Below are positions 16,671 to 23,975 of a stretch of 64,000 nucleotides of DNA, one piece after another. How positions within the stretch are numbered: the first letter of the stretch is position 1; every line of letters starts with the position of its first letter. Made by a program: the position numbers and the translations under genes. Where the stretch lies: the IMG/VR virus record IMGVR_UViG_3300034071_001431, positions 1 through 64,000 of that record. The stretch is one strand, 5' to 3'. A model generated the notes under the pieces. That model ran no database searches, was not told where the DNA came from, and was given only the letters and a program-made list of their open reading frames with translations. The stretch is from a virus.

Positions 16671-17056
16671 TTATCCTTGTTTATTCCTATAATCTGCAAT
16701 AGCCGCTTTAATAGCATCTTCTGCTAATACACTACAATGTATCTTAACTGGGGGTAATGCAAGTTCTTCTGCTATTGCTGAGTTTTTAATTGTGTATGCT
16801 TCATCTAATGTCATACCTTTAAGCAATTCTGTTACTAGGCTAGAACTAGCAATTGCCGACCCACATCCGTATGTTTTAAACTTTGCATCGATTATAATAC
16901 CATCTTCGACTTGAATTTGTAACTTCATGACGTCACCTGTCATCCGCAAGCTGGGGCACCGACGATTCCGGTCCCAACTTGCGCATTCTCCTTGTCTAAA
17001 GATCCTACATTTCTTGGATTTTCATAATGGTCCAAGACCGCTGCTGAATAGCTCAT
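16671..17056 (-). CDS. iscU: Fe-S scaffold IscU, reading frame split by a stop plus 8-nt insertion
   Basis: The ATG at 17056 has a strong GGAGG site and encodes 38 residues of IscU (MSYSAAVLDHYENPRNVGSL...GAPACG). A TGA stop then follows the GGA codon (GGA 16945-16943, TGA 16942-16940). The rest of IscU (DVMKLQIQV...) resumes at 16934 after a GGT codon at 16937-16935. Skipping 8 nt from GGA to GGT restores the exact family sequence ACG-DVMKL. The ligands (Cys37 in PACG, the YGCGSA Cys, the KIHCSV Cys and the Asp after ACG) are all intact. Programmed bypass, recent mutation or sequence error are all possible. First gene of the Fe-S operon. Confidence 0.85.
16935..16945 (-). other. Candidate translational bypass site in iscU
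   Basis: On the coding strand the order is GGA, TGA, CA, GGT. A glycyl-tRNA leaving the GGA and re-pairing at GGT would skip 8 nt and the stop codon. T4 gene 60 also takes off at GGA directly before a stop codon and lands on a matching glycine codon, but over 50 nt. This is inference from sequence only. Confidence 0.35.
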
Positions 17057-17081
17057 ATAATACCTCCAATAGTATATTACA

Positions 17082-17110
17082 ATACTACACTATTTATAGT
17101 ATAAAGTCAA
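17082..17110 (-). promoter_or_regulatory. Promoter region of the iscU operon
   Basis: TTGACT, 17 bases, TAGTAT on the minus strand. A T4-type late octamer TATAAATA overlaps the spacer at 17091-17098. The operon could thus be read both by host-type sigma70 polymerase and by the late phage-modified polymerase. Confidence 0.55.
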
Positions 17111-17128
17111 TGTATTTTGGTTATTTGG

Positions 17129-17521
17129 TTATTGTGCTATTGGTGCGCCGCGTGATTTGGCAGCGCGATTTGCCATGCTACTAACATCATCTACCGGTGC
17201 TTGGAATGTATTTTGGGTAGCGCCATCTGTGTTAGTTGTAGTTGAATCTTCGTCTTCGCCCGTTAATGGAGCAAGGATAACTTGGTCTTTGTTAAAACTT
17301 TTAATAAGATTTTTTACTGCTGGATTATTTTCGTTTGCATCAACCAAAGCATCGTAGCTGAATGTTTTGTCTGTGTTTAATACTAGATTAATAAGACTTT
17401 TAGTACTGATTGTTGCTGGTGTTGATTTGTCTTGTGAACGGTGACGTAATAACTCCAGAGCAGTAACTAAGTTAGACTCTGGAGCACTATTGTTTTCACC
17501 TGCGAATTCGCGTAAACGCAT
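17129..17521 (-). CDS. Putative capsid-associated protein
   Basis: A 130-residue protein of unknown family, starting MRLREFAGENNSAPESN. The middle is helical and the C-terminal third is Thr/Asp-rich and probably disordered. The short N-terminal leader with an L-x-E match resembles the targeting peptides cleaved by T4 prohead protease. Its ATG abuts the stop of the gene upstream. Likely a head core or packaged protein; this is inference. Confidence 0.5.
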   Translation of the reverse strand: MRLREFAGENNSAPESNLVTALELLRHRSQDKSTPATISTKSLINLVLNTDKTFSYDALVDANENNPAVKNLIKSFNKDQVILAPLTGEDEDSTTTNTDGATQNTFQAPVDDVSSMANRAAKSRGAPIAQ

Positions 17522-18213
17522 TAACGCAATTCTCTACCCAATGTTTCAGTTCCGCCTACAGCTGCATCAGTTGCTGCGAAGCCATCCGCACCACCTTCTT
17601 CTGCATCAAAGTCGCTTGCTGGAGGAGGAAGGCCGCCTAAATCAGGAGCGCCACCTAAGTCATCACCTGGCATAGCCATTGGTTGATCAACTGCTTCGCC
17701 ACTTAATACACGTACACCAGAGTCAACGCCTTCACGTGCTTGTTGTAAGTTTTGCATTAATTGGTCTAGTGTACCACCAACTGCCGCTTTAAATGCATCA
17801 GCTTGTTCTGAACCAATTTGGTCACGGATACTGTCAAGTAATTGTGGAAGTTGTTCGTTTTGCATTTTGCCAACTTTCTCAATTGTATCTTGTACACTAT
17901 CAACCATATCTTTAGCAGCTAATAATACTTCTGCATTGCCAACTTCACCTTCGTTAAGTTGTTGATGTTGTTCAGTAAGCCAAGTGTTTAAGCCTTCTTG
18001 TACAGTTAACAACTCCATGTAACGTGGATTTGTTTCTGCTCTGTGAAAATCCGCACTATGACGGATTTTGTTTAAGTTTAATGATATTGTTTCACCTAAG
18101 CGTTGTGCCTTAGAGATAGACAATGTATCATAATCAATAGCAAAGCCGAATCGACTTTCCAATACCTTGTTAAGTCTTTTTGCTGATGTTGATGACATTT
18201 CTGATAGTTTCAT
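17521..18213 (-). CDS. Helical putative prohead core or structural protein
   Basis: A 230-residue protein. About 160 residues are predicted helical with Gln/Glu/Leu content, followed by a Gly/Ala/Asp/Pro-rich tail (DDLGGAPDLGGLPPPASDFD). The start MKLSEM has an L-x-E match near the N-terminus. This architecture fits an internal scaffold-like or core protein of a T4-like head, but no family is recognised. Confidence 0.5.
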   Translation of the reverse strand: MKLSEMSSTSAKRLNKVLESRFGFAIDYDTLSISKAQRLGETISLNLNKIRHSADFHRAETNPRYMELLTVQEGLNTWLTEQHQQLNEGEVGNAEVLLAAKDMVDSVQDTIEKVGKMQNEQLPQLLDSIRDQIGSEQADAFKAAVGGTLDQLMQNLQQAREGVDSGVRVLSGEAVDQPMAMPGDDLGGAPDLGGLPPPASDFDAEEGGADGFAATDAAVGGTETLGRELR

Positions 18214-18235
18214 GTTTAGTTCTTCCTGAATGCAA

Positions 18236-18727
18236 TTATTTAATATTATTTATCAAAACGATAGACTTCTTTAATTGTTTCTTCGATTCTTCAATTCGTA
18301 ACATAGTTTCAGTGTATTTATTAGAATATAATGTAATCTTCCAATCATCGTTGTTCTCTTGTGCTTGCTTATAACGATATCTGTACAGTATAGCATCAAA
18401 TTCAAGTATACCAATTAAGTTATCGTTGATACGTACTTCTTGAGCTAATTCGTATTTGTGCTTATGTAGCGCAATGCAGTAAAATATAGCATCTTTTCTA
18501 TTAAAGAAGTCAAATACTTGTTCGTTATCTTTAGTTATGCGCCAGTTTTTGTCTGTAATTTTTACTATTTTATACTTGCCAACTATTAATGTATCTGCGC
18601 CAAGTTGATAGCAGAATGGGAGCGGACCTTTACTGTGTTTAGCAAGTTCGGCCTCTGTAAATCGACGTATTTTTTCAATGTCAATTTCAGTCAATACGTT
18701 TTTTGTAATAGATTTTTCCGGCTTCAT
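18236..18727 (-). CDS. Hypothetical protein
   Basis: A 163-residue protein of unknown family, with a beta-rich middle (LIVGKYKIVKITDKNWRITKD) and a basic helical C-terminus (LRIEESKKQLKKSIVLINNIK). It overlaps the preceding gene by 41 bases in another frame. Part of the same minus-strand unit as the putative head proteins. Confidence 0.55.
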   Translation of the reverse strand: MKPEKSITKNVLTEIDIEKIRRFTEAELAKHSKGPLPFCYQLGADTLIVGKYKIVKITDKNWRITKDNEQVFDFFNRKDAIFYCIALHKHKYELAQEVRINDNLIGILEFDAILYRYRYKQAQENNDDWKITLYSNKYTETMLRIEESKKQLKKSIVLINNIK

Positions 18728-18896
18728 TTGTTCTTAACAGTACATCTTTGACTGTGAGTTGATTTGCGATCATTTGTTCGCGTTCGTCTAATTGACTTTT
18801 AGCAATACTAGTATCGCCTGTGAACTGTTCTAGTAGTTCATGTTCTTCGTTTGTGATTGTTAGTAATAGTTTGTTTGTGAGTTCAACAATTTTCAT
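18687..18896 (-). CDS. Small hypothetical protein
   Basis: Unrecognised 69-residue protein, acidic and helical in the middle (NEEHELLEQFTGD) and basic at the end (GKIYYKKRID). It ends inside the start of the next gene. Confidence 0.5.
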   Translation of the reverse strand: MKIVELTNKLLLTITNEEHELLEQFTGDTSIAKSQLDEREQMIANQLTVKDVLLRTNEAGKIYYKKRID

Positions 18897-18942
18897 GATG
18901 TTATCCTATAAAGTATTTATTACAGGATAACGTTAAGGAGTT

Positions 18943-19209
18943 TTATTTAAATAGTGAATGAGAGATAAAGCCAATAAGACCTGCTAGTACAACGCCCATC
19001 ATAGTTGTGAAGATGCTGATGGTTTGTTTGTCGCCACCCGATATTTTGTCGGTTAGGCTGTTTTTAATGTCAATCAGATGCAGCTCAAGTTTATCCATGC
19101 GCTGTTCTAAGTTGTTTAATTTAGTTTCCAAGCTACCGTACCTTACGGCGCATAGTTCGACATGTGCTTCTAAATTTTGCTTCTCGATTTCTGTAGGTTT
19201 ACTTGCCAT
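18943..19209 (-). CDS. Small coiled-coil protein with C-terminal membrane anchor
   Basis: An 88-residue protein: a coiled coil over residues 12-58 (LEAHVELCAVRYGSLETKLNN, then LEQRMDKLELHL), then a hydrophobic helix near 68-85 (TTMMGVVLAGLIGFISH). Topology resembles XhlA-like membrane-associated lysis accessory proteins and small proteins common in marine phages. Role unproven. Confidence 0.6.
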   Translation of the reverse strand: MASKPTEIEKQNLEAHVELCAVRYGSLETKLNNLEQRMDKLELHLIDIKNSLTDKISGGDKQTISIFTTMMGVVLAGLIGFISHSLFK

Positions 19210-19325
19210 TATCGCTCTCTTTTATATAGTAGCGATGCGTATTCGTTGAGCCTAGGTTATGCCTTAATATGTGCCATGATTATTGTTGTTGCATCTAACT
19301 AATATTTAGTTATATTGAGATATTG

Positions 19326-19748
19326 TTAAGTACGTGTTTTAAAGTAGATATTATTATTCACACCACTTGCGTAGAATAAGGGTAGCGGAGGTTTTGCTGT
19401 TTCGTCTAACCCAAGTATAATTGGTGTAATTTTAAAGTCATCTTTTAATGCGCCATACTTGTCGTGATTAAACGCATACACATCGTCGCGGTCAACTGCA
19501 AAGTCAAACGACCAAATGTTGTGTGTTCCTACATAGTTAACCCCAAACGCATACTCTGCAACATCAGCAGTTATAACAGACAGATAAGTAAATTCTAATA
19601 ACTGTGCTCGCAAACTTAGTAACTGATTTATTGTTTCCCAGTTACGCTGTTGATTGCGTTGCTTCTGTAATTCCGCTGATTGTGTTAGTACTTTAGTTTC
19701 GGTTATATCTATTAAGGTGTATGCTCGATACCGATATAATGCTTCCAT
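19326..19748 (-). CDS. Phage hypothetical protein, probably virion-associated
   Basis: A 140-residue protein. Starting at the ATG at 19748 gives MEALYRYRAYTLIDITETKV. An alternative ATG at 19766 lies before the late promoter octamer at 19754-19761, which is only 5 bases from 19748. The C-terminal part (HNIWSFDFAVDRDDVYA) resembles proteins of unknown function conserved among T4-like marine phages. Confidence 0.55.
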   Translation of the reverse strand: MEALYRYRAYTLIDITETKVLTQSAELQKQRNQQRNWETINQLLSLRAQLLEFTYLSVITADVAEYAFGVNYVGTHNIWSFDFAVDRDDVYAFNHDKYGALKDDFKITPIILGLDETAKPPLPLFYASGVNNNIYFKTRT

Positions 19749-19753
19749 AGCAA

Positions 19754-19761
19754 TATTTATA
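19754..19761 (-). promoter_or_regulatory. T4-type late promoter octamer
   Basis: TATAAATA on the minus strand, ending 5 bases before the ATG at 19748. If functional, the transcript would have essentially no leader. Confidence 0.45.
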
Positions 19762-19766
19762 GTCAT

Positions 19767-19797
19767 AAAAAAAGCCACAAATTATTGTGGCCTTTTT
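19767..19797 (-). terminator. Rho-independent terminator
   Basis: A GCCACAA/TTGTGGC stem followed on the minus strand by seven T residues, downstream of the virion-type gene ending at 19821. The opposite strand also has five T after the stem, so it may work both ways. Confidence 0.8.
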
Positions 19798-19820
19798 AGT
19801 TTACATTTTAATGTTTTATA

Positions 19821-20129
19821 TTAGAATGTGTAGTCTGCAACTGTAGTAGTTGCAACTGCTGCATTACAGATACCTTGTAATGAAGCTGTACCTGAAGTTG
19901 CTGTAACTTGTGTACCTGAGATAGCAACACGGAATGCATCTCCTGCTGGTGTACCTAAGATTTCAACAGTACCGATTGTTTCGATAGCACGTACTAGTTT
20001 TTCAAAGTCACTATCAACTGCTGAAGGACTTGTGTGTACTCCTGTTAAACCGATTGTGAACATTTGTAATGAACGACCTGTTGTTACTACTGGTAAAGCA
20101 CCACCGTTAACGCGAGCTGGTGTAGTCAT
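19821..20129 (-). CDS. Small virion-type protein
   Basis: A 102-residue Thr/Ala/Gly-rich protein (MTTPARVNGGALPVVTTGRS) with no catalytic motif. AGGAG lies before the ATG and a strong terminator follows the stop, so it can be expressed alone and highly. Composition fits a capsid decoration or tail component. Family not recognised. Confidence 0.55.
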   Translation of the reverse strand: MTTPARVNGGALPVVTTGRSLQMFTIGLTGVHTSPSAVDSDFEKLVRAIETIGTVEILGTPAGDAFRVAISGTQVTATSGTASLQGICNAAVATTTVADYTF

Positions 20130-20216
20130 AATATTTCTCCTAATTTTAAGTTTACGCTTTTATGCGCATACTTTTATTTATCATCTGTACAAAATTCTGT
20201 ATGATAATGTTTGTTT

Positions 20217-21473
20217 TTAGGCGCGGCGTAATGCGTTAGTTCTGCTGAATTCGAGCCTATCAACTAACTTAATTGCGCCGCCGTCGTGTCCTATTGCAAC
20301 AAATCCCTCTGGAGCAGTTACTTTATAACCGTCGTTAGTCTTTTGAAATGTGCCAATGCTGTCCACCTGTTGTAGTTTACGCATTAGTGCATGTTTAAGT
20401 TCGATAACTCGTTTGTACGTAGCAAGTATGATCAATAGGTTGTTGGCATTGTCTGCTACCCATTGTTCTTTTTCTTTAATCTTAACCAAGCGAGCCTGTG
20501 CCGCACGTCCAGCAATGCCACCTGTTAAATCTTCAATGCCTTTCATTAGTTCATCGTTGTAGTAATTAACAAACTTTTGTAAGAACTGCAATGGTTCGCC
20601 CACTTGTTCGCCTTGTCTAACCATTTGATTTATGAATGGCTTAATGCTACGTGCAAAGTCTTTATTGTTTAGTATAATGTCAAAGCGAGCTTGCCCGATC
20701 TTTTCCATTGTCGCTGTAGTAGCAGCAATTTGTTTTTGTATGCTTGCATTTTCGGTTGGAGTCAAACTTGCAACACCTGTAAAGTCTTTATACGTTGCGT
20801 CATCAAACCATACTGCCGATGTTTGATGCAAGCTACCTACGTTTACTCCGTAGTTTGCTGTCATTGTCTCTAGTGACGTGCCTTCGTAGCTAGTGTGGAA
20901 TATAATGCCAAGACTAGCTTTTGCAATACGTTTACCCAAGTTGCTATTAACTGGTACTGCATACGTAATTGTGTTTGGAGTGAATACATAGCAATCTTCA
21001 TCATTGATAGATACTGTGCTTACATCGCCTTCTGTAAACATCAAATCACCTTGTATAACACCACCGATGCCAAGTTTTGGGAGATGTTTTAATGCTGAAA
21101 GTAATTTAGTAGCAAGCTCTGGTTGTGCGCTGTACCATTTGTCAATGTCTGCTGCATTTTTACAACGTTTTGGCTCACCTTTAGCAAATACTGATTTAGT
21201 ACCAATAAAAAACTTACTATCACTCGGGTCAATACCACAGATAATTGCAGGAGCGCCATCCCATTTAACTGTAAGCTGTGTAGTTGTGCCAGTGCCTTCT
21301 GCTAACATAGCACGTAAACTTTCTACATAGTTTAATGCCGCTTGCGCACCCACATAGCCACTATTAAAGATTAAATCTTCTAAGTGTTCTATATGAATTG
21401 ATGGTGTTTTTATTCCAGTAGCTTCCACTAATTGCCAACTAGGACTTTTATTTTGTATTTCGTGCAGTTGCAT
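20217..21473 (-). CDS. KxDG-motif nucleotidyltransferase/ligase-like protein
   Basis: A 418-residue protein of the type annotated DUF6267 in marine T4-like phages. TVKWDGAPAIICG near residue 68 has the K-x-D-G signature of ATP-dependent DNA/RNA ligases and capping enzymes. FIGTKSVF, VIQGDLMFTEGD and the C-terminal AIKLVDRLEFSR could be later ligase motifs, although I cannot prove the full set. The N-terminus MQLHEIQNKSPSW resembles a packaging leader. Possibly a ligase carried or used during DNA repair. Function is inference. Confidence 0.55.
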   Translation of the reverse strand: MQLHEIQNKSPSWQLVEATGIKTPSIHIEHLEDLIFNSGYVGAQAALNYVESLRAMLAEGTGTTTQLTVKWDGAPAIICGIDPSDSKFFIGTKSVFAKGEPKRCKNAADIDKWYSAQPELATKLLSALKHLPKLGIGGVIQGDLMFTEGDVSTVSINDEDCYVFTPNTITYAVPVNSNLGKRIAKASLGIIFHTSYEGTSLETMTANYGVNVGSLHQTSAVWFDDATYKDFTGVASLTPTENASIQKQIAATTATMEKIGQARFDIILNNKDFARSIKPFINQMVRQGEQVGEPLQFLQKFVNYYNDELMKGIEDLTGGIAGRAAQARLVKIKEKEQWVADNANNLLIILATYKRVIELKHALMRKLQQVDSIGTFQKTNDGYKVTAPEGFVAIGHDGGAIKLVDRLEFSRTNALRRA

Positions 21474-21510
21474 TTGTTCGTTTTCCTATGTTGCCCGATA
21501 AATTAGAGGA

Positions 21511-22158
21511 TTAAACTGTTGGTGTTGCTGGTGCGGTACTAGTTTTAGCGGCAAGTGCAGCATATCTAGGATCGGTTGGGCCGATACCACCTATTGTTGG
21601 TAATGCAGTTGGTTTAATCGGTTTAGCTACCTTGGCTGCCAGTGGCTTTGGCGCTTCAGCCGGTGCTAATGCACGTGCTGCCATAAAATTAGAAATTTCT
21701 TTAGTTATCCACTGTGTCATTACATTAAGTGATGTATTGGCAGGAGCGATGGTTGGTGCAACTCCTGTAAATTTAGTAAACCATTGCACTGCTTGCGCAG
21801 GCTGTGACTGAGTACCCGATAATTTAATATTTTGATCAACAGCAACCCATTTTTGTAATGCTCCAGACGCAACTTTTTTAGTTTGTTCTGCCTGTTGTCT
21901 TGATGTTTGTGATGCTTGGTATCCTGTTTTTGCCGCAGCGAACGCTTGTTGAAGTTTAGGTATTGCAGCTACTCCTTTACCTATTTTGTTAGCTGCAGTT
22001 GCAATTAAGCCAGCTTTAGTAAATTTTCCTTGTGCATTTCGTGCGCCTATTTTGGCACCACCTTTAAGTCCACTAGCAAAATTTTGCCCTAGATTTTTAA
22101 CTGAATCAACAAAGCCTTCATCTACAGTATTTTCTGTTAATATTTCATTAATCTTCAT
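21511..22158 (-). CDS. Putative internal head protein with targeting-like N-terminus
   Basis: A 215-residue Ala/Lys/Gln-rich basic protein. Its start MKINEILTENTVDEGF resembles the capsid-targeting sequence of T4 internal proteins (MKTYQEFIAE), including an L-x-E site for prohead protease. The next gene starts with almost the same leader. The remainder is low-complexity, ending in a Pro/Ala tail. Inference: packaged into the head and possibly injected with the DNA. Confidence 0.5.
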   Translation of the reverse strand: MKINEILTENTVDEGFVDSVKNLGQNFASGLKGGAKIGARNAQGKFTKAGLIATAANKIGKGVAAIPKLQQAFAAAKTGYQASQTSRQQAEQTKKVASGALQKWVAVDQNIKLSGTQSQPAQAVQWFTKFTGVAPTIAPANTSLNVMTQWITKEISNFMAARALAPAEAPKPLAAKVAKPIKPTALPTIGGIGPTDPRYAALAAKTSTAPATPTV

Positions 22159-22173
22159 ATATGTTCTCTATTA

Positions 22174-22629
22174 TTATTTTAATAAACCGGCTGATTTAAT
22201 TACAGCATTTACTTCTGGCGAATCTGTTCCTGTTGTTGCTATTTTATTTTTAGCAAGGGTTCTTAAATATGCTGCATTCTGGGGAGCAACTATTGGTTCA
22301 CTGGCGGCGTTTGTTGATGCTTGTGGTACTCTGTCCATTGTTGCATCTGTGTCTTTTGGTAGTACTGCATAACTAGATGGTATGCCATGTGGAGCATTAT
22401 CAATTGTATTCGTTACTGCGCCTATTCCTTTAGCTACTGCGCCAAGTATTCCAGGAGTTGCTTTGCGTTGAGCAACATTCGCGGCGCCGCGTTGGGCCGA
22501 TGCATTAAATCTATCAACTGTTGCGCCCTTTACTCGTTGCATAATTCCGGGTTTTTTAACTTCAGGGGCGGTAGATTGTGCTATTAAATCGTCAATCTCT
22601 GCTTCGACCAATATTTCATTAATCTTCAT
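22174..22629 (-). CDS. Putative internal head protein with targeting-like N-terminus
   Basis: A 151-residue protein starting MKINEILVEAEIDDL, sharing the leader MKINEIL with the next gene but otherwise different. The basic Ala-rich middle fits a DNA-associated internal protein. The start overlaps the gene upstream by 11 bases. No known domain. Confidence 0.5.
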   Translation of the reverse strand: MKINEILVEAEIDDLIAQSTAPEVKKPGIMQRVKGATVDRFNASAQRGAANVAQRKATPGILGAVAKGIGAVTNTIDNAPHGIPSSYAVLPKDTDATMDRVPQASTNAASEPIVAPQNAAYLRTLAKNKIATTGTDSPEVNAVIKSAGLLK

Positions 22630-22867
22630 CTTTTAATTTCCGTATGCCACGTGCAAATTTTGCAGGGTCTTGTCCTTTAATTGCATTAAGCAGTCGTCGT
22701 TCTAATTCACCAGCTTGCTCTGCATCGTAGTTTTCACGTATGTGATTAATAAGGTTAATAGCACCGTTAATGATGTTATTAGCTCTGCTTTCAATCAGAT
22801 TTGCTTTATCCTTGTGCTGTAATAGCTCATCAAGCTCAGTAAGGATACTACGTGTGCGCTTTTGCAA
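22619..22867 (-). CDS. Small helical hypothetical protein
   Basis: Unrecognised 82-residue, fully helical, charged protein (MQKRTRSILTELDELLQHKDK). First gene of the unit leading into the two putative internal proteins. It diverges from the radical SAM gene at 22950. Confidence 0.5.
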   Translation of the reverse strand: MQKRTRSILTELDELLQHKDKANLIESRANNIINGAINLINHIRENYDAEQAGELERRLLNAIKGQDPAKFARGIRKLKDED

Positions 22868-22949
22868 GATCTTGCTCCATTTGTATTATTTATGTGTAAT
22901 CAAATTTAATTTATTTCTTTAAGTATAGCATAAGATAAGTAAAATTACA

Positions 22950-23975
22950 ATGAATAAATCTTTCTGTGTAATGCCATTCTACGGTGCCGAATATAATCAA
23001 TCTGGTTTTACAACTCCTTGTTGTTTACTTCCGTCCCATACGAATATAGCACAATTACAAGAAGAAATCCTCGATGATAAGCGACCGGCGGCATGCCAAA
23101 AATGTTGGCATCTAGAAGATCAAGGTAATACCAGTGACCGACAATTAAAAAATGCTATGTTCGACTTCTATACTGATAAAGCTATACAGTTCGTTGAAGA
23201 AGACTGCCGCAATGGTAAATTTAGTCCGCGGATTATCAAATTATATACGTCAAATTTATGTAATAGTACGTGTGTTACATGCGGCCCAACCGCAAGCACT
23301 GCATGGGCAACATTAAAGAAAATCAAGACTTTTAAAATAACAAATCAGAGTATATTAGATTCGGTGGTATTAACTGATGCAACAATGATAACCTTTGTCG
23401 GCGGCGAGCCGTTGTATGAGAAAAAGAATTTTGAATTATTGGAAAAATTAATAGAAATCGGTAACACTGCTTGTTTTATATCAATGACCACAAACGGATC
23501 GGTTGAATTAACTCCGTATCAACTTAATATTTTAAAACAATTCAATAATGTAAATTTATGCCTGAGTATAGATGGCATCGGGCCAGTATTCGAATACATG
23601 CGGTATCCACTAAAATGGTCGACTCTATTAGATAATATAGAAATATACAAAAACTCAAACATAAATTTATCAGTTAGTTACACAATTAGTAATTTAAATA
23701 TATTATATTATAACGAAACTATTGAATGGTTTGAACAATTGGGATTACCGCACAATCATAACATGGTCGATTATCCATTACATTTTTCTGTTAATGCGTT
23801 GCCAGAAGAAACTAAAAAACAATTACCAGTTAGTTTGTTTCGGGCACATGAATCGTCGGATGATTTACAATTTGCAAAATGTTTAAATGAAATTAAGAAA
23901 CAAGATCAGTTAAAGAGTATTTCGATTGATGATTTCTTACCCGAATTTGTTAATATGATCAATCGAAATACTTAA
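22950..23975 (+). CDS. Radical SAM enzyme with N-terminal auxiliary-cluster cysteines
   Basis: A 341-residue radical SAM protein. The cluster motif is C104-x3-C108-x2-C111 (NLCNSTCVTCGPTASTAW), followed by VGGEPLYE near 152 and LCLSIDG near 205. N-terminal cysteines C6, C24-C25 and C49-x2-C52 (AACQKCW) may hold a second cluster. It is similar in layout to the genes at 2194 and 23959. It overlaps the tail of the convergent radical SAM gene by 17 bases. No partner or substrate is evident. Confidence 0.87.
   Translation: MNKSFCVMPFYGAEYNQSGFTTPCCLLPSHTNIAQLQEEILDDKRPAACQKCWHLEDQGNTSDRQLKNAMFDFYTDKAIQFVEEDCRNGKFSPRIIKLYTSNLCNSTCVTCGPTASTAWATLKKIKTFKITNQSILDSVVLTDATMITFVGGEPLYEKKNFELLEKLIEIGNTACFISMTTNGSVELTPYQLNILKQFNNVNLCLSIDGIGPVFEYMRYPLKWSTLLDNIEIYKNSNINLSVSYTISNLNILYYNETIEWFEQLGLPHNHNMVDYPLHFSVNALPEETKKQLPVSLFRAHESSDDLQFAKCLNEIKKQDQLKSISIDDFLPEFVNMINRNT

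Noticed and set aside
16940-16946. Simple -1 frameshift joining the iscU frames
   Set aside because: There is no slippery heptamer and it would insert Met-Thr-Gly into the conserved ACG-DVMK junction.
16671-16949. A separate TTG-started gene for the second part of iscU
   Set aside because: It lacks a ribosome site and would miss the first Cys ligand; the two parts together make a normal IscU.
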